A DNA stretch of 64,000 nucleotides from Oscillospiraceae bacterium (GCA_902789835.1 CADAPN010000004.1:14135-78134); one strand, 5' to 3'; shown: positions 34,291-43,697, counted from the first letter of the stretch. Numbers and translations are program-made. Notes: generated by a model not told the origin, from the sequence alone.

Positions 34291-34824
34291 TTATTGAATA
34301 TATACGATTGCCGATCTCCGAAGGGCGGAAACAATCCGCAGCACAGCGGAATAGGCCAGCCCTGTGGCGTAAATATACACCAGGAGATTCGGTCTGCCGA
34401 GGCAGAAAATACTGGCGAGACCGAAGAGCACATCCGCTGCCCCGATGGCCGTTTTCATTTTCCAGGAGCCTGCTTCCATCTGTCGTGCTTCTCTTGCGCC
34501 CAGAATCTCGATGACCCCTGAAATCAGATTGGCAACCAGCAGATACAGCATCAGATAGATGATCGGCACATCGTCCAGTGTCATGAAAAACATCCCGATA
34601 TCCAGCAGAATGATTCCCTTGTACAACTGCAGCTTTCCGCCTACCATGTGCCTGGCCATGGTGAAATAAAAGCTCAGTGACCCCAGGCCCTTCAGGATCA
34701 TCGTCACAATGATGATCAGCATAATAAGACGGATGCCGGTTGCCGGTCGACAGATCACCAGCACACCTGCGGCCAGCATCATAAGCCCTCCCAGCAGTTC
34801 CCTGGCCCGCTGAAGCTTAGTCAT
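34291..34824 (-). CDS. DUF308 (HdeD-like) membrane protein
   Basis: 177 residues with about six hydrophobic segments arranged as paired repeats (LLGGLMMLAAGVLVICRPAT, MLIIIVTMILKGLGSLSFYF, then IGAADVLFGLASIFCLGRP). This is the DUF308/HdeD fold, linked to acid resistance in enterics but generally of unknown function. The start at 34824 has GAGGG upstream and overlaps the DUF6765 stop by eight bases. Confidence 0.8.
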   Translation of the reverse strand: MTKLQRARELLGGLMMLAAGVLVICRPATGIRLIMLIIIVTMILKGLGSLSFYFTMARHMVGGKLQLYKGIILLDIGMFFMTLDDVPIIYLMLYLLVANLISGVIEILGAREARQMEAGSWKMKTAIGAADVLFGLASIFCLGRPNLLVYIYATGLAYSAVLRIVSALRRSAIVYIQ

Positions 34825-35977
34825 GTTTTCCCTCTTCCTTCCTCCGCTCCGTCAGGATGCGGAAATCGCGGATCCCCCGAAAGCCTTTTTTCGTGAAGTC
34901 CACCGAGATACCGGCCAGACGGCTTCCGGACCGGTAGATGTTCGCCGTCACCATGCTTTTCTGCCGCAGCGCCGCGAGGAAGAAGCGTCCAAGAAAGGTC
35001 TCCTCCCGGTCTTTTCCCCCTGCCGCGAGGTATTCTGCCTCTCTGCTTTCGATTTCAAATTCTTCGATCTCGCGGCCCGAGATCTTTTCTCCCAGGGCTT
35101 TCCAGTCTTCACAGGCATCCGGCTGTCTCTTCCGCAGGATGGTCTCGATCTCTTCCCTCCAGGGGCCTATGGCTTCCCAGTCATACCGGTTTTTCTCAAA
35201 GCGTTCCCGCGTTCCCCTCAGGTACTTCATCGCTTCAATCATCTGCGCGAAGGCATGCAGATAGTCCTCCGGATTGTCCTTGACAATCACCCGATACCCG
35301 CCCCACGCAGGGAGATATTCATACTTCATGAAACTGTAATCCGGCAGATGCCCGGCCCTCCCGTGTCCGAGATTCATAACCGCGGATTCATCCGGCTGAA
35401 ACAGGCTGTTGGTGAAGATTCCCGCCTCCAGATCATCCGGTTTGCTGGTGCTGTGCCGGAATCTGATTTTTCGCTTCGATCCGTCGGGAAGCAGTTCAAA
35501 GAAATAATCGTCCGTGTTGTTGATCACGAGCGACGGTGTTCCGGCAAACCAGCTGTGGGCCCAGGTGTCCGCCAGCACATGCATGGCGATCCCCACCGCC
35601 TCCGGGCCGTTTCCCTTCGCCAGCTCTACCGTGCTTTCGATCAGCGCTCCGTTTGGGCGGCAGATCAGGCGGAATTTATTCCGGTACAGCCTGGTACAGC
35701 CTTTCTTTTCCGCCCGGAGATCGTATGGCAGGAAATGGAACGAGGCCCAGATTCTGGTGATATCCTGCAGCCCTGTAAGGTCCGTTCTCGCATTCGCCAT
35801 CTCCATGGTCAGCTGGGTTGTCGCCGCTGACAGCGGGGCTTTGAGTTTTACCAGCAGGTTTCTGGAGCAGAGATCCACGAACTGCGCGCTGGTACAGATC
35901 TGCAGGCTCTCTTCATGGCTGTATCCGGCCAGGACTGCTGCGCAGTAGGTCGCATAATAGTGGAAATCTTTCTGCAT
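34817..35977 (-). CDS. DUF6765 family protein
   Basis: 386 residues. The N-terminus MQKDFHYYATYCAAVLAGYS and the downstream blocks GIAMHVLADTWAHSWFAG and NLGHGRAGHLPDYSFMKYEY are the marks of DUF6765. The many conserved His and Asp residues (HVLADTWAH, GHGRAGHLPD) suggest a metal-dependent phospholipase C/S1-P1-like alpha-helical fold, but no activity is known. There is no signal peptide. It stands between two membrane-protein genes in one operon. Confidence 0.82.
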   Translation of the reverse strand: MQKDFHYYATYCAAVLAGYSHEESLQICTSAQFVDLCSRNLLVKLKAPLSAATTQLTMEMANARTDLTGLQDITRIWASFHFLPYDLRAEKKGCTRLYRNKFRLICRPNGALIESTVELAKGNGPEAVGIAMHVLADTWAHSWFAGTPSLVINNTDDYFFELLPDGSKRKIRFRHSTSKPDDLEAGIFTNSLFQPDESAVMNLGHGRAGHLPDYSFMKYEYLPAWGGYRVIVKDNPEDYLHAFAQMIEAMKYLRGTRERFEKNRYDWEAIGPWREEIETILRKRQPDACEDWKALGEKISGREIEEFEIESREAEYLAAGGKDREETFLGRFFLAALRQKSMVTANIYRSGSRLAGISVDFTKKGFRGIRDFRILTERRKEEGKHD

Positions 35978-35981
35978 TCTC

Positions 35982-36485
35982 TCACTCCTGCTCTGCCAGC
36001 TGCCTGAGCAGTTTTCTCACCCGAACGGCAGACCAGCACATCTCAAGTGTAATAACTGCCGATGTAATTTCCACAAACAGAGACATCAGCGCCTCCAGAT
36101 TCAGTTCTATCCGGATTCCCGGCACCACGATGGCGGTGAATGTCAGCGCCAGGCCGATCAGTGTAATCAAAAATGCCACCACGATATATCCCGGGCCTTT
36201 TCTTTCTCCTTTTCCTTCCGCAACCGCGGATCGGCCGATATAGAGCCGGATTGCGATTTCAACCGCCAGGACCACCGCAGTCATGAAGAAATACATCGTC
36301 TTCATGATGGTTTCACTCACTTCCGGCACCGTGATCTCTTCCACGATACTGCTCCATTGAGATGTGATATACAGGATTGTTCTAATGATGCTCCAGGCGC
36401 CGAAGGCCATGACACCGAGTCCCACGATTTTCAGGGTATCCTGGTTTTTTCTCAATTGAATTTGCAGCGCGTCGTTTTCCCGCAT
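35982..36485 (-). CDS. Four-helix membrane protein of unknown function
   Basis: 167 residues. Four hydrophobic segments are visible: IVGLGVMAFGAWSIIRTILY, MYFFMTAVVLAVEIAIRLYI, YIVVAFLITLIGLALTFTAI and a last one near LMSLFVEITSAVITLEMCWS. I do not recognise the family. AGGGAG precedes the ATG. It is the first gene of the operon that continues with DUF6765, DUF308 and the MoaE-like gene; spacing to DUF6765 is four bases. Confidence 0.75.
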   Translation of the reverse strand: MRENDALQIQLRKNQDTLKIVGLGVMAFGAWSIIRTILYITSQWSSIVEEITVPEVSETIMKTMYFFMTAVVLAVEIAIRLYIGRSAVAEGKGERKGPGYIVVAFLITLIGLALTFTAIVVPGIRIELNLEALMSLFVEITSAVITLEMCWSAVRVRKLLRQLAEQE

Positions 36486-36545
36486 TTGATCTCCCTCTTT
36501 TTCCGCGCAGCAGCTGAAAGCAGCCTTCTGTGTGAACTGTTATTG

Positions 36546-36589
36546 AAAGAGCGAAAAAGCGCCCTGTTTCCGGGCCTTTTTCGCTCTTT
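36546..36589. terminator. Terminator of the phosphorelay operon
   Basis: A 14-bp stem AAAGAGCGAAAAAG/CTTTTTCGCTCTTT with an inner GCCC/GGGC. A T-tract follows on both strands; on the minus strand it lies just past the hybrid kinase gene. Confidence 0.85.
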
Positions 36590-36673
36590 TTCATCTGACC
36601 GGCGTCAAAGACGGAACCATCCTTCAGCCATAAGGTCAGATATGATTCTGCCTGAAAATGCGCTTTGTCCCGT

Positions 36674-39600
36674 TTATCTGTATCTTCCGATCAGCTCGCG
36701 CAGGGTGGCATACAGCCGGTCGGACTCAATGGGCTTGGAGAGATGGGCGTTCATGCCGGCCTGGAGGGAGCGCTGTACATCCTCGTCAAAGGCGTTGGCC
36801 GTGAGGGCGATGATGGGGATGCTTCCGGCGTCCGGCCGATCCAGCTTTCGAATGGTCGCGGCGGCGCTGAGACCGTCCATGACGGGCATGCGCATATCCA
36901 TCAGAACCGCGTCATAGGTGCCGGGTTCGCTCGCCTGGAACATTTCCACGGCAATTTTGCCGTTCTCCGCCCGCTCCGATTCCATCCCTTCCAATTCCAG
37001 CAGATCTTCCAGAATCTCGGCGTTGAGGTCCACATCCTCGGCGATCAGGATCTTCCTGCCGGTCAGATCGGCCTCCTCCGGTTCCGCATTCCGCTTGAGG
37101 TCCATCACCCGGTGGAAAGCGGGCATGACATCCTCGCCGTTCAGGGGCTTGAGCATAAAGCTGTCCACCCCGGCGGCCCTTGCCTCGGCCTCAACATGGT
37201 CCCAGGAGTAGCCGGTGAGGAAGACAACGGCGGATTCCGTCCCCACAATCTTTCGGATCTGGCGGGTCACCTCGACCCCGTCCTGCTCCGGCATTTTGTA
37301 ATCCACAAAGATCAGGTGATAGGCCTCCCGCCGGGCGGCCTTGAGCTGGATGAGCTCAATGGCCTCCTTCCCGCTCAGGGCGGTGTCCGCGGCGATGCCC
37401 AGTTCCTCCAGAATGGCTTTGGCGTTTTCACAGTCAATCGCGTCGTCATCAATGACCAGCACCCGCATCTCATGAGGCTGCAGGCTCTGCCGTTTGTCCT
37501 CCGGATTCAGCACGCGTGCGCTGTCACGCAGCGTCACGGTCACCGTAAAGACCGTACCCACGCCTTTTTCCGAATCCACCGTAATACTGCCGTTCATGAG
37601 CTCCACAATGCTCTTGGTAATGGCCATACCGAGACCGGTGGAACCGTACTTGTTGGAAGTGCCGCTGTTCTCCTGGGAAAAGGCATCGAACACCTTCGGC
37701 AGATATTCTTTGTCCATGCCGATGCCGGTATCCCGAATCACAAAGCGCAGCGTGCTCTGGCCGTCAAACTGTCCGATGCTCTCCACATGAAAACTCACCG
37801 TACCGGATTCCGGTGTAAATTTCACGGCATTTCCCAGAATGTTGATCAGGACCTGCTTGAGCTTCATGTCGTCGCCGATGTAGTAGTCCCGGATGGGCCC
37901 CGCGGTTTTGAAATCATATACCAGGCCCTTGTCCTGGCACTGGGCGGAAATCATGGTATTGATCTGCTCCAGAACTTCCCGGAAAGAAAACTCTTCCTTC
38001 CGGATGGTCATACGGCCGCTTTCGATGCGGCTCATATCCAGGATGTCGTTGATCAGGCCCAGCAGATGGCGGGCGCTCCCTCCGATCTTTTCCAGGTGGT
38101 CCCGCATCCGCTCGGAGAGGTCCGGCTCCCGCAGGGCGATGCTGTCAAGACCGATAATGGCGTTCATGGGGGTGCGGATCTCATGGCTCATGTTGGACAG
38201 GAAGAGGGTTTTGGCCCGGTTTGCCTCGTTGGCGGCATCCAGTGCCTCGCTGAGGGCCTGCTGCTGGGCCATGGACTCACGCATCTCGGCGTCGATCACC
38301 GTGAGGCCGAGCCCGATGGCATGGACCCGGTGGTCCGCCCGTTCGGCTGCATGCCGCACGCCGGCCACCCGGATCATCTCGTAATACTCCCGTCCGGCTC
38401 GTCTGGCGAGGTAGCGATAGGCCAGGATCTGTTCCTTTTCCAGTCCTCTGCGGATCGCCTCCGGATCGATAAAGCGCAGGAAGCCTTCCCGGTAATCCTC
38501 GTCGACGGAATTCTCCGCATACCAGGTAAAGCGCTCCAGGTATGGGAAGTGCACTCCTTCCGGCGTATGTTCCTTGTCCTCCGGATCTCCGCGATAGCAG
38601 ACCGCGTCGTTCTCTTCCAGATCGACATGGTAGACCGCCCGATAGTCCGAGGCCAGTGCCGTGATCATGCTGTCCTGCTGTCCGCGGAGCTTTTCCTGCT
38701 GCAGAAGCTGTTCCTGCAGCGCAAGTCTCTGCTCCAGCTCCTCCTGCTTGACACGGCTGGCCGTCTCGGCGTTCTCCCGTTCCATTTCAATGCGCGCGTT
38801 TTTGCGGGTCTGGGCGAAGATGTACACCGCAATCCCCAGCAGCGCCAGGACGGCCAGGGAAGTCTGAACCACGCTTCTGAAAATGATTTCCGCGGAAATG
38901 GAACTGATCCGCTCGCTGATCAGGCTCTCCCGGATCAGGTAGGTCAGCAGCCAGTTGGTGCCGCTCACCGGGACGTAAGCCAGCGTTTCCGAAACACCCT
39001 TGTAGGTAAAGGAAACGACCCCTTTTGTGCCTTCTTTGAAATCGTTCTTCACCTTTTCCATGGAATAGGCATGCCCGTCCTCAAAGACCGCATGGGACAG
39101 CGCTTCCAGAAGGTTATCCTCCACCGCGAGGCCGCCCAGCACGGTATTGCTCAGTGCAATGCCGTCGCTGGTATAGATGTTGCAGAAGGTGGCGCCGCCC
39201 TCCTGGGACTGCATGGATACGCCCGCGAGCATTTCCTCCATGGAGATCTCCATAAAGCAGGCCTTCAGGGTCTTTCCCTGGTACGCAAGCTCGGTGGGCA
39301 CGACAATAACCACCTTTTTCTCGGTGCTGTCCAGGTTCGCCAGGTGGATTTCCGGTCCGGACAGATCAAGGAGATCAAACGGATATTCCCCGATGTTGTC
39401 CTGTGTGCCGACGGAAGTATAGATGAGGCCGTCGGTATCCACAAAGGCAAACTTCTCCAGGTGGAAGAGCTGCTTCATACGGGACTGATAAGCCTGTAGA
39501 TGAGCGCTGTCCTTCAGATCTTCTTCGCTCATGAGGCTGAGCGCGGTTTGAAGATCTCCCGTTCTGCGCTCCAGATTTCCCGCCACGACCTGCTCCCTGC

Positions 39601-39760
39601 GTCCTGCCAGCTCATCAAGATACAGAAGAGACACGGATCGCACGGCCTCCTCTGTTTCCCTTTTGGCATTGCGTCCCATCCAGACAGAGCTCAATGCCAG
39701 GATCAGCAGTACCAGCACTCCTCCGATCAATCCGACGGTTACGCTTTTGCTTCGCTTCAA
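36674..39760 (-). CDS. Hybrid sensor histidine kinase with Cache-like sensor and two receiver domains
   Basis: 1028 residues from a TTG start at 39760, chosen for the GCAGGAGGAAAG site and the first membrane helix that follows (VTVGLIGGVLVLLILALSSV). An extracytoplasmic sensor of about 240 residues, probably dCache, is followed by a second helix (VVQTSLAVLALLGIAVYIFA) and a PAS-like region. HisKA has its His in SNMSHEIRTPMNAIIGL; HATPase has LGNAVKFTP, DTGIGM and GSTGLGMAI. Two REC domains carry Asp in LIFVDYKMPEQDG and VLMDMRMPVMDG. It is the last gene of a phosphorelay operon and lacks its own HPt, which is encoded separately just upstream. Confidence 0.92.
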   Translation of the reverse strand: MKRSKSVTVGLIGGVLVLLILALSSVWMGRNAKRETEEAVRSVSLLYLDELAGRREQVVAGNLERRTGDLQTALSLMSEEDLKDSAHLQAYQSRMKQLFHLEKFAFVDTDGLIYTSVGTQDNIGEYPFDLLDLSGPEIHLANLDSTEKKVVIVVPTELAYQGKTLKACFMEISMEEMLAGVSMQSQEGGATFCNIYTSDGIALSNTVLGGLAVEDNLLEALSHAVFEDGHAYSMEKVKNDFKEGTKGVVSFTYKGVSETLAYVPVSGTNWLLTYLIRESLISERISSISAEIIFRSVVQTSLAVLALLGIAVYIFAQTRKNARIEMERENAETASRVKQEELEQRLALQEQLLQQEKLRGQQDSMITALASDYRAVYHVDLEENDAVCYRGDPEDKEHTPEGVHFPYLERFTWYAENSVDEDYREGFLRFIDPEAIRRGLEKEQILAYRYLARRAGREYYEMIRVAGVRHAAERADHRVHAIGLGLTVIDAEMRESMAQQQALSEALDAANEANRAKTLFLSNMSHEIRTPMNAIIGLDSIALREPDLSERMRDHLEKIGGSARHLLGLINDILDMSRIESGRMTIRKEEFSFREVLEQINTMISAQCQDKGLVYDFKTAGPIRDYYIGDDMKLKQVLINILGNAVKFTPESGTVSFHVESIGQFDGQSTLRFVIRDTGIGMDKEYLPKVFDAFSQENSGTSNKYGSTGLGMAITKSIVELMNGSITVDSEKGVGTVFTVTVTLRDSARVLNPEDKRQSLQPHEMRVLVIDDDAIDCENAKAILEELGIAADTALSGKEAIELIQLKAARREAYHLIFVDYKMPEQDGVEVTRQIRKIVGTESAVVFLTGYSWDHVEAEARAAGVDSFMLKPLNGEDVMPAFHRVMDLKRNAEPEEADLTGRKILIAEDVDLNAEILEDLLELEGMESERAENGKIAVEMFQASEPGTYDAVLMDMRMPVMDGLSAAATIRKLDRPDAGSIPIIALTANAFDEDVQRSLQAGMNAHLSKPIESDRLYATLRELIGRYR

Positions 39761-39821
39761 GGATCTTTCCTCCTGCGTTTTTATGATGTCTCGGCACAAA
39801 TATCCCGTGCCGGTTTTTACC

Positions 39822-40190
39822 TCAGCTCTTCTCGTAGGCCTGGATCCCTTCCACCGTCTTTTGATACAGCGCTTCAATCTTTTCGAGCTTTTCCCGAACT
39901 TCCCCGTCCGTCAGATGTCTGCTGTTGCCGGGGCGGAATTCCTCCGCAATCTCCGATGCACCCTCCGCCAGCTTCTCCAGGCCGAGATTCCCGCAGACGC
40001 CCTTGGCCGCGTGGGCGGCCTCAAACATCTGTACCGGCTCCATCGTCGCGCCGGCGGCGATCATCGCGTCGATCACGCCGTTTTGGGGAAGCTTCCGAAT
40101 ATGTTTATCCATCAGCTTCTCCACGCGGAGAATCTGAATTCCCCTCTCATAATTTCCGCCGATATTCTGATACAGTTCGCGCAGTGTCAT
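39822..40190 (-). CDS. HPt domain phosphotransfer protein
   Basis: 122 residues of helical protein with the HPt signature AAHAAKGVCGNLGLEKL, where the first His is the likely phosphorylation site. It would carry phosphate between the REC domains of the two hybrid kinases and the REC-GGDEF-EAL protein encoded beside it. The start overlaps the stop of the EAL gene (ATGA). Confidence 0.87.
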   Translation of the reverse strand: MTLRELYQNIGGNYERGIQILRVEKLMDKHIRKLPQNGVIDAMIAAGATMEPVQMFEAAHAAKGVCGNLGLEKLAEGASEIAEEFRPGNSRHLTDGEVREKLEKIEALYQKTVEGIQAYEKS

Positions 40191-41890
40191 GCTTCCTTCT
40201 TCCTTTCAATCGCAAGCTCTCTCCGGATCAGTTGCTCAAACTCTTCCGGCGGCAGCGGCCTTGAGAAGAAATAGCCCTGGACAAGGTCGCAGTTTCCGCT
40301 TCGCAGGATGGCAAGCTGTCCCTCTGTTTCGACCCCCTCGGCAACCACCGAGACATCAAGGAATTTCGCAATGTCAAGAATCAGCGTCACCAGCTTGCGG
40401 TCCGTCTCGCTGCTTTCGATGTTCCGGATGAACTTCATGTCCATTTTGAGCACATCAACGGGCATGTCCGACAGCATGTTGAGTGACGAGTATCCGGACC
40501 CGAAGTCGTCCATCTCAATTTCAAAGCCCCGCTCCCGAAGACGGCGGATTACGTCGAGGACCTGATTGGCATCGTCCGCGTAGGCCGTCTCCGTAACCTC
40601 CAGCTTGATGCTGCCGTAATCCAGACCGTTGCTCTCCACAAGCTCCGCGAGCCGTTCGACCAGCGTCGGGTCGAACACATCCGCTCTGGACACGTTGACC
40701 GACACCGGCAGGGTAAAACCGTATTTTTCCTTCCAGGCGGTAATCTGTGCCGCCGCCTCTTTCCAGACAAAGTTGTCTACGACGCTGATCAGGCCGTTGC
40801 CTTCAAACAAGGGGATAAACTCACCCGGTGAAATCATGCCCAGCTCCGGATGCTTCCAGCGGATCAGGGCCTCGGCGCTGGCAAGGCGCGGCGGATCGGC
40901 CTGGATGTCATATTTCGGCTGGTAAAAGACCTTGAACTGGCGCTCGTCGGCCGCGCTGTGCAGGTCGTTGAGCAGTCTCTGGTTCAGAAGCTCTTTCATC
41001 CGCATATCGTCGTCGTAAAACATCAGCGGGTTTTGAAAGTCGCCCCGGACCCGGTTGCAGGCAGCCCTGGCATGGTCAAACATCGTCAGCGGCTCCACAC
41101 CCTTTTGCCAGGTTCTTACCCCCATGCGCAGGCGGATACTGACCTTTCGTGTCAAGCGGTTGACCCTGTCCTGAAAGCGGTTCAGCAGGGCCCGGTAGTC
41201 CGGCTGCTGCATACAGTAAATGGCAAAGCGGTCCGCTTCAAAACGGCTTGCGATCCCCTCGGTTCCGGCAAGAAAAGCGTTGATTTCCTCTCCGATGACC
41301 TGAAGCACCCTGTCGCCGAAGCTCCGTCCGTTCAGAGCGTTGATGGAGTGAAACTGCTCGATGTTGATGACAACGGCATCCATATGCAGTTCCGGATGAT
41401 ACTGGAAAATGCGCTCCGCGTATTCCATAAAGAAGTTCCGGGTATAGAGCATGCTGAGCTTGTCATGCTCGGCCGCCGAGATGAGCTGCCGTCCCTCGCT
41501 CAGTTCGACGACTCTGCTCACACGGGCCAGAATCACTTCCTGCTCGTCAAAGGGCTTGGGAATAAAGTCCGATGCGCCCATTTGCAGCGCCTGCAGTTCG
41601 GCGGATCTTTCCGCCGTCAGGACGATAATCGGAATCTGCCGGAGCAATTCATCGTTGCGCACGGTCTCCAGCACTTCAAACCCGTTCAGGACCGGCATCA
41701 TCAGGTCAAGCAGTACAATGGACAGCCTTTCCCGCTTCTCCCGCATGATTTTCAGCGCTTCTTCTCCGTTCTCAGCGTAGAGAAGCTCATAATCATCCTC
41801 CAGAATCGAGCCCAGCACATCCCGGTTGATCTCCTGATCGTCAACGATCAGAACCAGCTTTGGCCGTTGAATCTGTTTTGATTTTATCAT
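40187..41890 (-). CDS. Response regulator with degenerate GGDEF and intact EAL domain (c-di-GMP phosphodiesterase)
   Basis: 567 residues. REC (about 1-125) has Asp in SIVLLDLMMPVLNG and Lys in FIPKPFDE. The GGDEF domain is degenerate, with SRFEADRFAIY where GG(D/E)EF should be, so it is unlikely to make c-di-GMP. The EAL domain (about 310-560) keeps the catalytic set: SAEALIRW, VNVSR, KLEVTE, EMDDFGSGYSS, LKMDMKF and VVAEGVET. The expected output is phosphorylation-controlled hydrolysis of c-di-GMP. It is translationally coupled to the kinase upstream and the HPt gene downstream. Confidence 0.92.
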   Translation of the reverse strand: MIKSKQIQRPKLVLIVDDQEINRDVLGSILEDDYELLYAENGEEALKIMREKRERLSIVLLDLMMPVLNGFEVLETVRNDELLRQIPIIVLTAERSAELQALQMGASDFIPKPFDEQEVILARVSRVVELSEGRQLISAAEHDKLSMLYTRNFFMEYAERIFQYHPELHMDAVVINIEQFHSINALNGRSFGDRVLQVIGEEINAFLAGTEGIASRFEADRFAIYCMQQPDYRALLNRFQDRVNRLTRKVSIRLRMGVRTWQKGVEPLTMFDHARAACNRVRGDFQNPLMFYDDDMRMKELLNQRLLNDLHSAADERQFKVFYQPKYDIQADPPRLASAEALIRWKHPELGMISPGEFIPLFEGNGLISVVDNFVWKEAAAQITAWKEKYGFTLPVSVNVSRADVFDPTLVERLAELVESNGLDYGSIKLEVTETAYADDANQVLDVIRRLRERGFEIEMDDFGSGYSSLNMLSDMPVDVLKMDMKFIRNIESSETDRKLVTLILDIAKFLDVSVVAEGVETEGQLAILRSGNCDLVQGYFFSRPLPPEEFEQLIRRELAIERKKEA

Positions 41891-43452
41891 CTCTCCACCA
41901 CTCTTTCTCTCCTGAACTGTTGGACCCGTTCTCTCAGCGCCGCATACAGCGCGTCGGCATCGGTCGGCTTGCCCAGGTGCGCGTCCATTCCCGCTTCCCG
42001 GGACTTGCGCATATCCTCCTCCGAGATGTTTGCCGTCAGGGCCAGGATGGGAATGCTTCCGGCGTCCTTCCGCTTCAGCGCTCGGATTCGCTTTGCCGCT
42101 TCCAGGCCGTCCATCACCGGCATTCGAAGGTCCATCAGAATCGCGTCATAATGGTATTCTTCCGCCTCGCTGAACATGTCCAGGGCAATCTTGCCATTCT
42201 CCGCATGCTCGGTCTCCGCCCCTTCCAGCTCCAGCAGGTCCTGTACAATTTCTGCATTTTCCGGAACATCTTCCACAATCATGATCCGGTATCCCGGCAG
42301 CAGCTCCGTTTCTTCGGGCACTTCCGTATCCGCCCCGGCGCCCGGGTTCTCCGGCGCTTTCGGTTCAAGCCGTTGCGCAGCCGCGGTTTGGTCCTGTTCC
42401 GGCTGCGGCCCCTCCGCCGGGCGCAAGGGCACGGTAATCGTGAAGACCGTGCCCTTGCCCTTTTCGCTCTCGACAAGGATCTCCCCGCCCAGAAGTTCAA
42501 TTTTCTTTTTTACAAGCGGAAGCCCAAGACCGCTGCCGCCGAAGCGGCTCGTGCTGCTGGAATCCTCCTGGGCAAAGAGCTCAAAAATCTTCGGCAGGAA
42601 CTCCCGGTCAATGCCGATGCCGGTGTCCCGGACGGTAAAGCGGATCGGGCGTGCCGGGCCTTCTGCGGGCAGCGCGCGCACATCCAGGCTTACCTTGCCG
42701 GGGACGTCGGTGTACTTCACCGCGTTGTCCAGCACCCCCAGCAGCACCTGCTTGAGCATCATCCCGTCACCCTGGTATCTGCCCCGGGCGTCCTCATCCA
42801 CGCCGGTCTCATATTCCAGTCCCTTCTCTTCGCAGAGGGTGGCCGTCATGGCATTGATCTGGCACAGCACGTCCGACAGGGTAAACAGTTCCTCACCCGC
42901 GGCAAGCTCACCTTTCTCGATGCTGTTGAGGTCCAGAATGTTGTTGATCAGTCCGATCAGGTGTTCCCCGCTCCTGCCGATTTTCTCCAGCTGGTCCCGG
43001 GTCTCCGCCGAGATGTTCGGATTTTTCAGGGCAAGTCTGTCCAGACCCATGATGATGTTCATGGGCGTTCGCATCTCATGGCTCACGCTGGCCAGAAGCT
43101 CCGCTTTCATGCGGGTGCTCTCCTCTGCCGCCTGCAGCTCCGCCTTCAGTTTCTCCTGTTCAATAATCCGTTTGGTGATGCTGTCCAGCAGCCTGTACAT
43201 GATATAGACAAAGATGCTTCCGCCGAAAAGGATGCCGGCCATCACCAGATCCGGCTTTCCAAACAGCCCCACGATCATATAACCGATAAAAAACAGGACA
43301 AGCAGGACAATGGGAAAATAAAGGATACCGTTCTGTTTGTTCGACACCTCGCGCCGTCTGACTTCGCGGCTGAATCGAACGAATCCGCAGATGTTGTAGA
43401 CCATCAGTGCACTTCCGAGAAAAATCGGAATGTCTATGATCCAGTGATTCAC
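41887..43452 (-). CDS. Hybrid sensor histidine kinase with one receiver domain
   Basis: 521 residues. Three membrane helices in the first 90 residues (IIDIPIFLGSALMVYNICGF, ILYFPIVLLVLFFIGYMIVG, LVMAGILFGGSIFVYIMYRL) leave almost no external sensor, so it may read a membrane or internal cue. HisKA has VSHEMRTPMNIIMGL; HATPase has LDNAVKYTD, DTGIGI and FGGSGLGLPLV; a Pro/Glu-rich linker leads to REC with AILMDLRMPVMDG. That REC and its tail closely resemble the last REC of the kinase at 36674, so they are paralogues. It is the first gene of the operon. Confidence 0.92.
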   Translation of the reverse strand: MNHWIIDIPIFLGSALMVYNICGFVRFSREVRRREVSNKQNGILYFPIVLLVLFFIGYMIVGLFGKPDLVMAGILFGGSIFVYIMYRLLDSITKRIIEQEKLKAELQAAEESTRMKAELLASVSHEMRTPMNIIMGLDRLALKNPNISAETRDQLEKIGRSGEHLIGLINNILDLNSIEKGELAAGEELFTLSDVLCQINAMTATLCEEKGLEYETGVDEDARGRYQGDGMMLKQVLLGVLDNAVKYTDVPGKVSLDVRALPAEGPARPIRFTVRDTGIGIDREFLPKIFELFAQEDSSSTSRFGGSGLGLPLVKKKIELLGGEILVESEKGKGTVFTITVPLRPAEGPQPEQDQTAAAQRLEPKAPENPGAGADTEVPEETELLPGYRIMIVEDVPENAEIVQDLLELEGAETEHAENGKIALDMFSEAEEYHYDAILMDLRMPVMDGLEAAKRIRALKRKDAGSIPILALTANISEEDMRKSREAGMDAHLGKPTDADALYAALRERVQQFRRERVVER

Positions 43453-43558
43453 GCGCAGGCCCCCTTTCCCAGTATTGATCCGGGCATTCTTTTTCCCTGA
43501 ATTCCGGTCTTTATGAAAACTTAATTCCGGAAATCAGGGCATAGTTATACTTGATATC

Positions 43559-43587
43559 ATTATAGCAGAGCCCCTGTTGGAAATCAA
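43559..43587 (-). promoter_or_regulatory. Promoter of the phosphorelay operon
   Basis: Minus strand TTGATT (43582-43587), 17-base spacer, TATAAT (43559-43564). The leader of roughly 100 bases contains a TTCCGG/CCGGAA inverted repeat at about 43505-43530. Confidence 0.75.
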
Positions 43588-43667
43588 TTAGATTTTACGC
43601 TTTTCAGCCGCCCTTGCTTCTGCTTTTCGTGTTTGTATTCCTGTTTGTCCCGTATACGAGCTTTCTC

Positions 43668-43697
43668 TTGACATTTCCCTTCACAATGATGTATTCT
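43668..43697 (+). promoter_or_regulatory. Promoter of the EamA/BMP/phosphoesterase operon
   Basis: Consensus TTGACA (43668-43673), 18-base spacer, TATTCT (43692-43697). Confidence 0.65.

Noticed and set aside
36665..39499. 944-codon open frame antisense to the double-REC kinase
   Set aside because: Shadow of the kinase gene; repetitive hydrophobic/Gly-rich composition without motifs.
39761..39821. Upstream extension of the double-REC kinase beyond the TTG start
   Set aside because: The extra residues are basic and non-homologous; the GCAGGAGGAAAG site points to the TTG at 39760.
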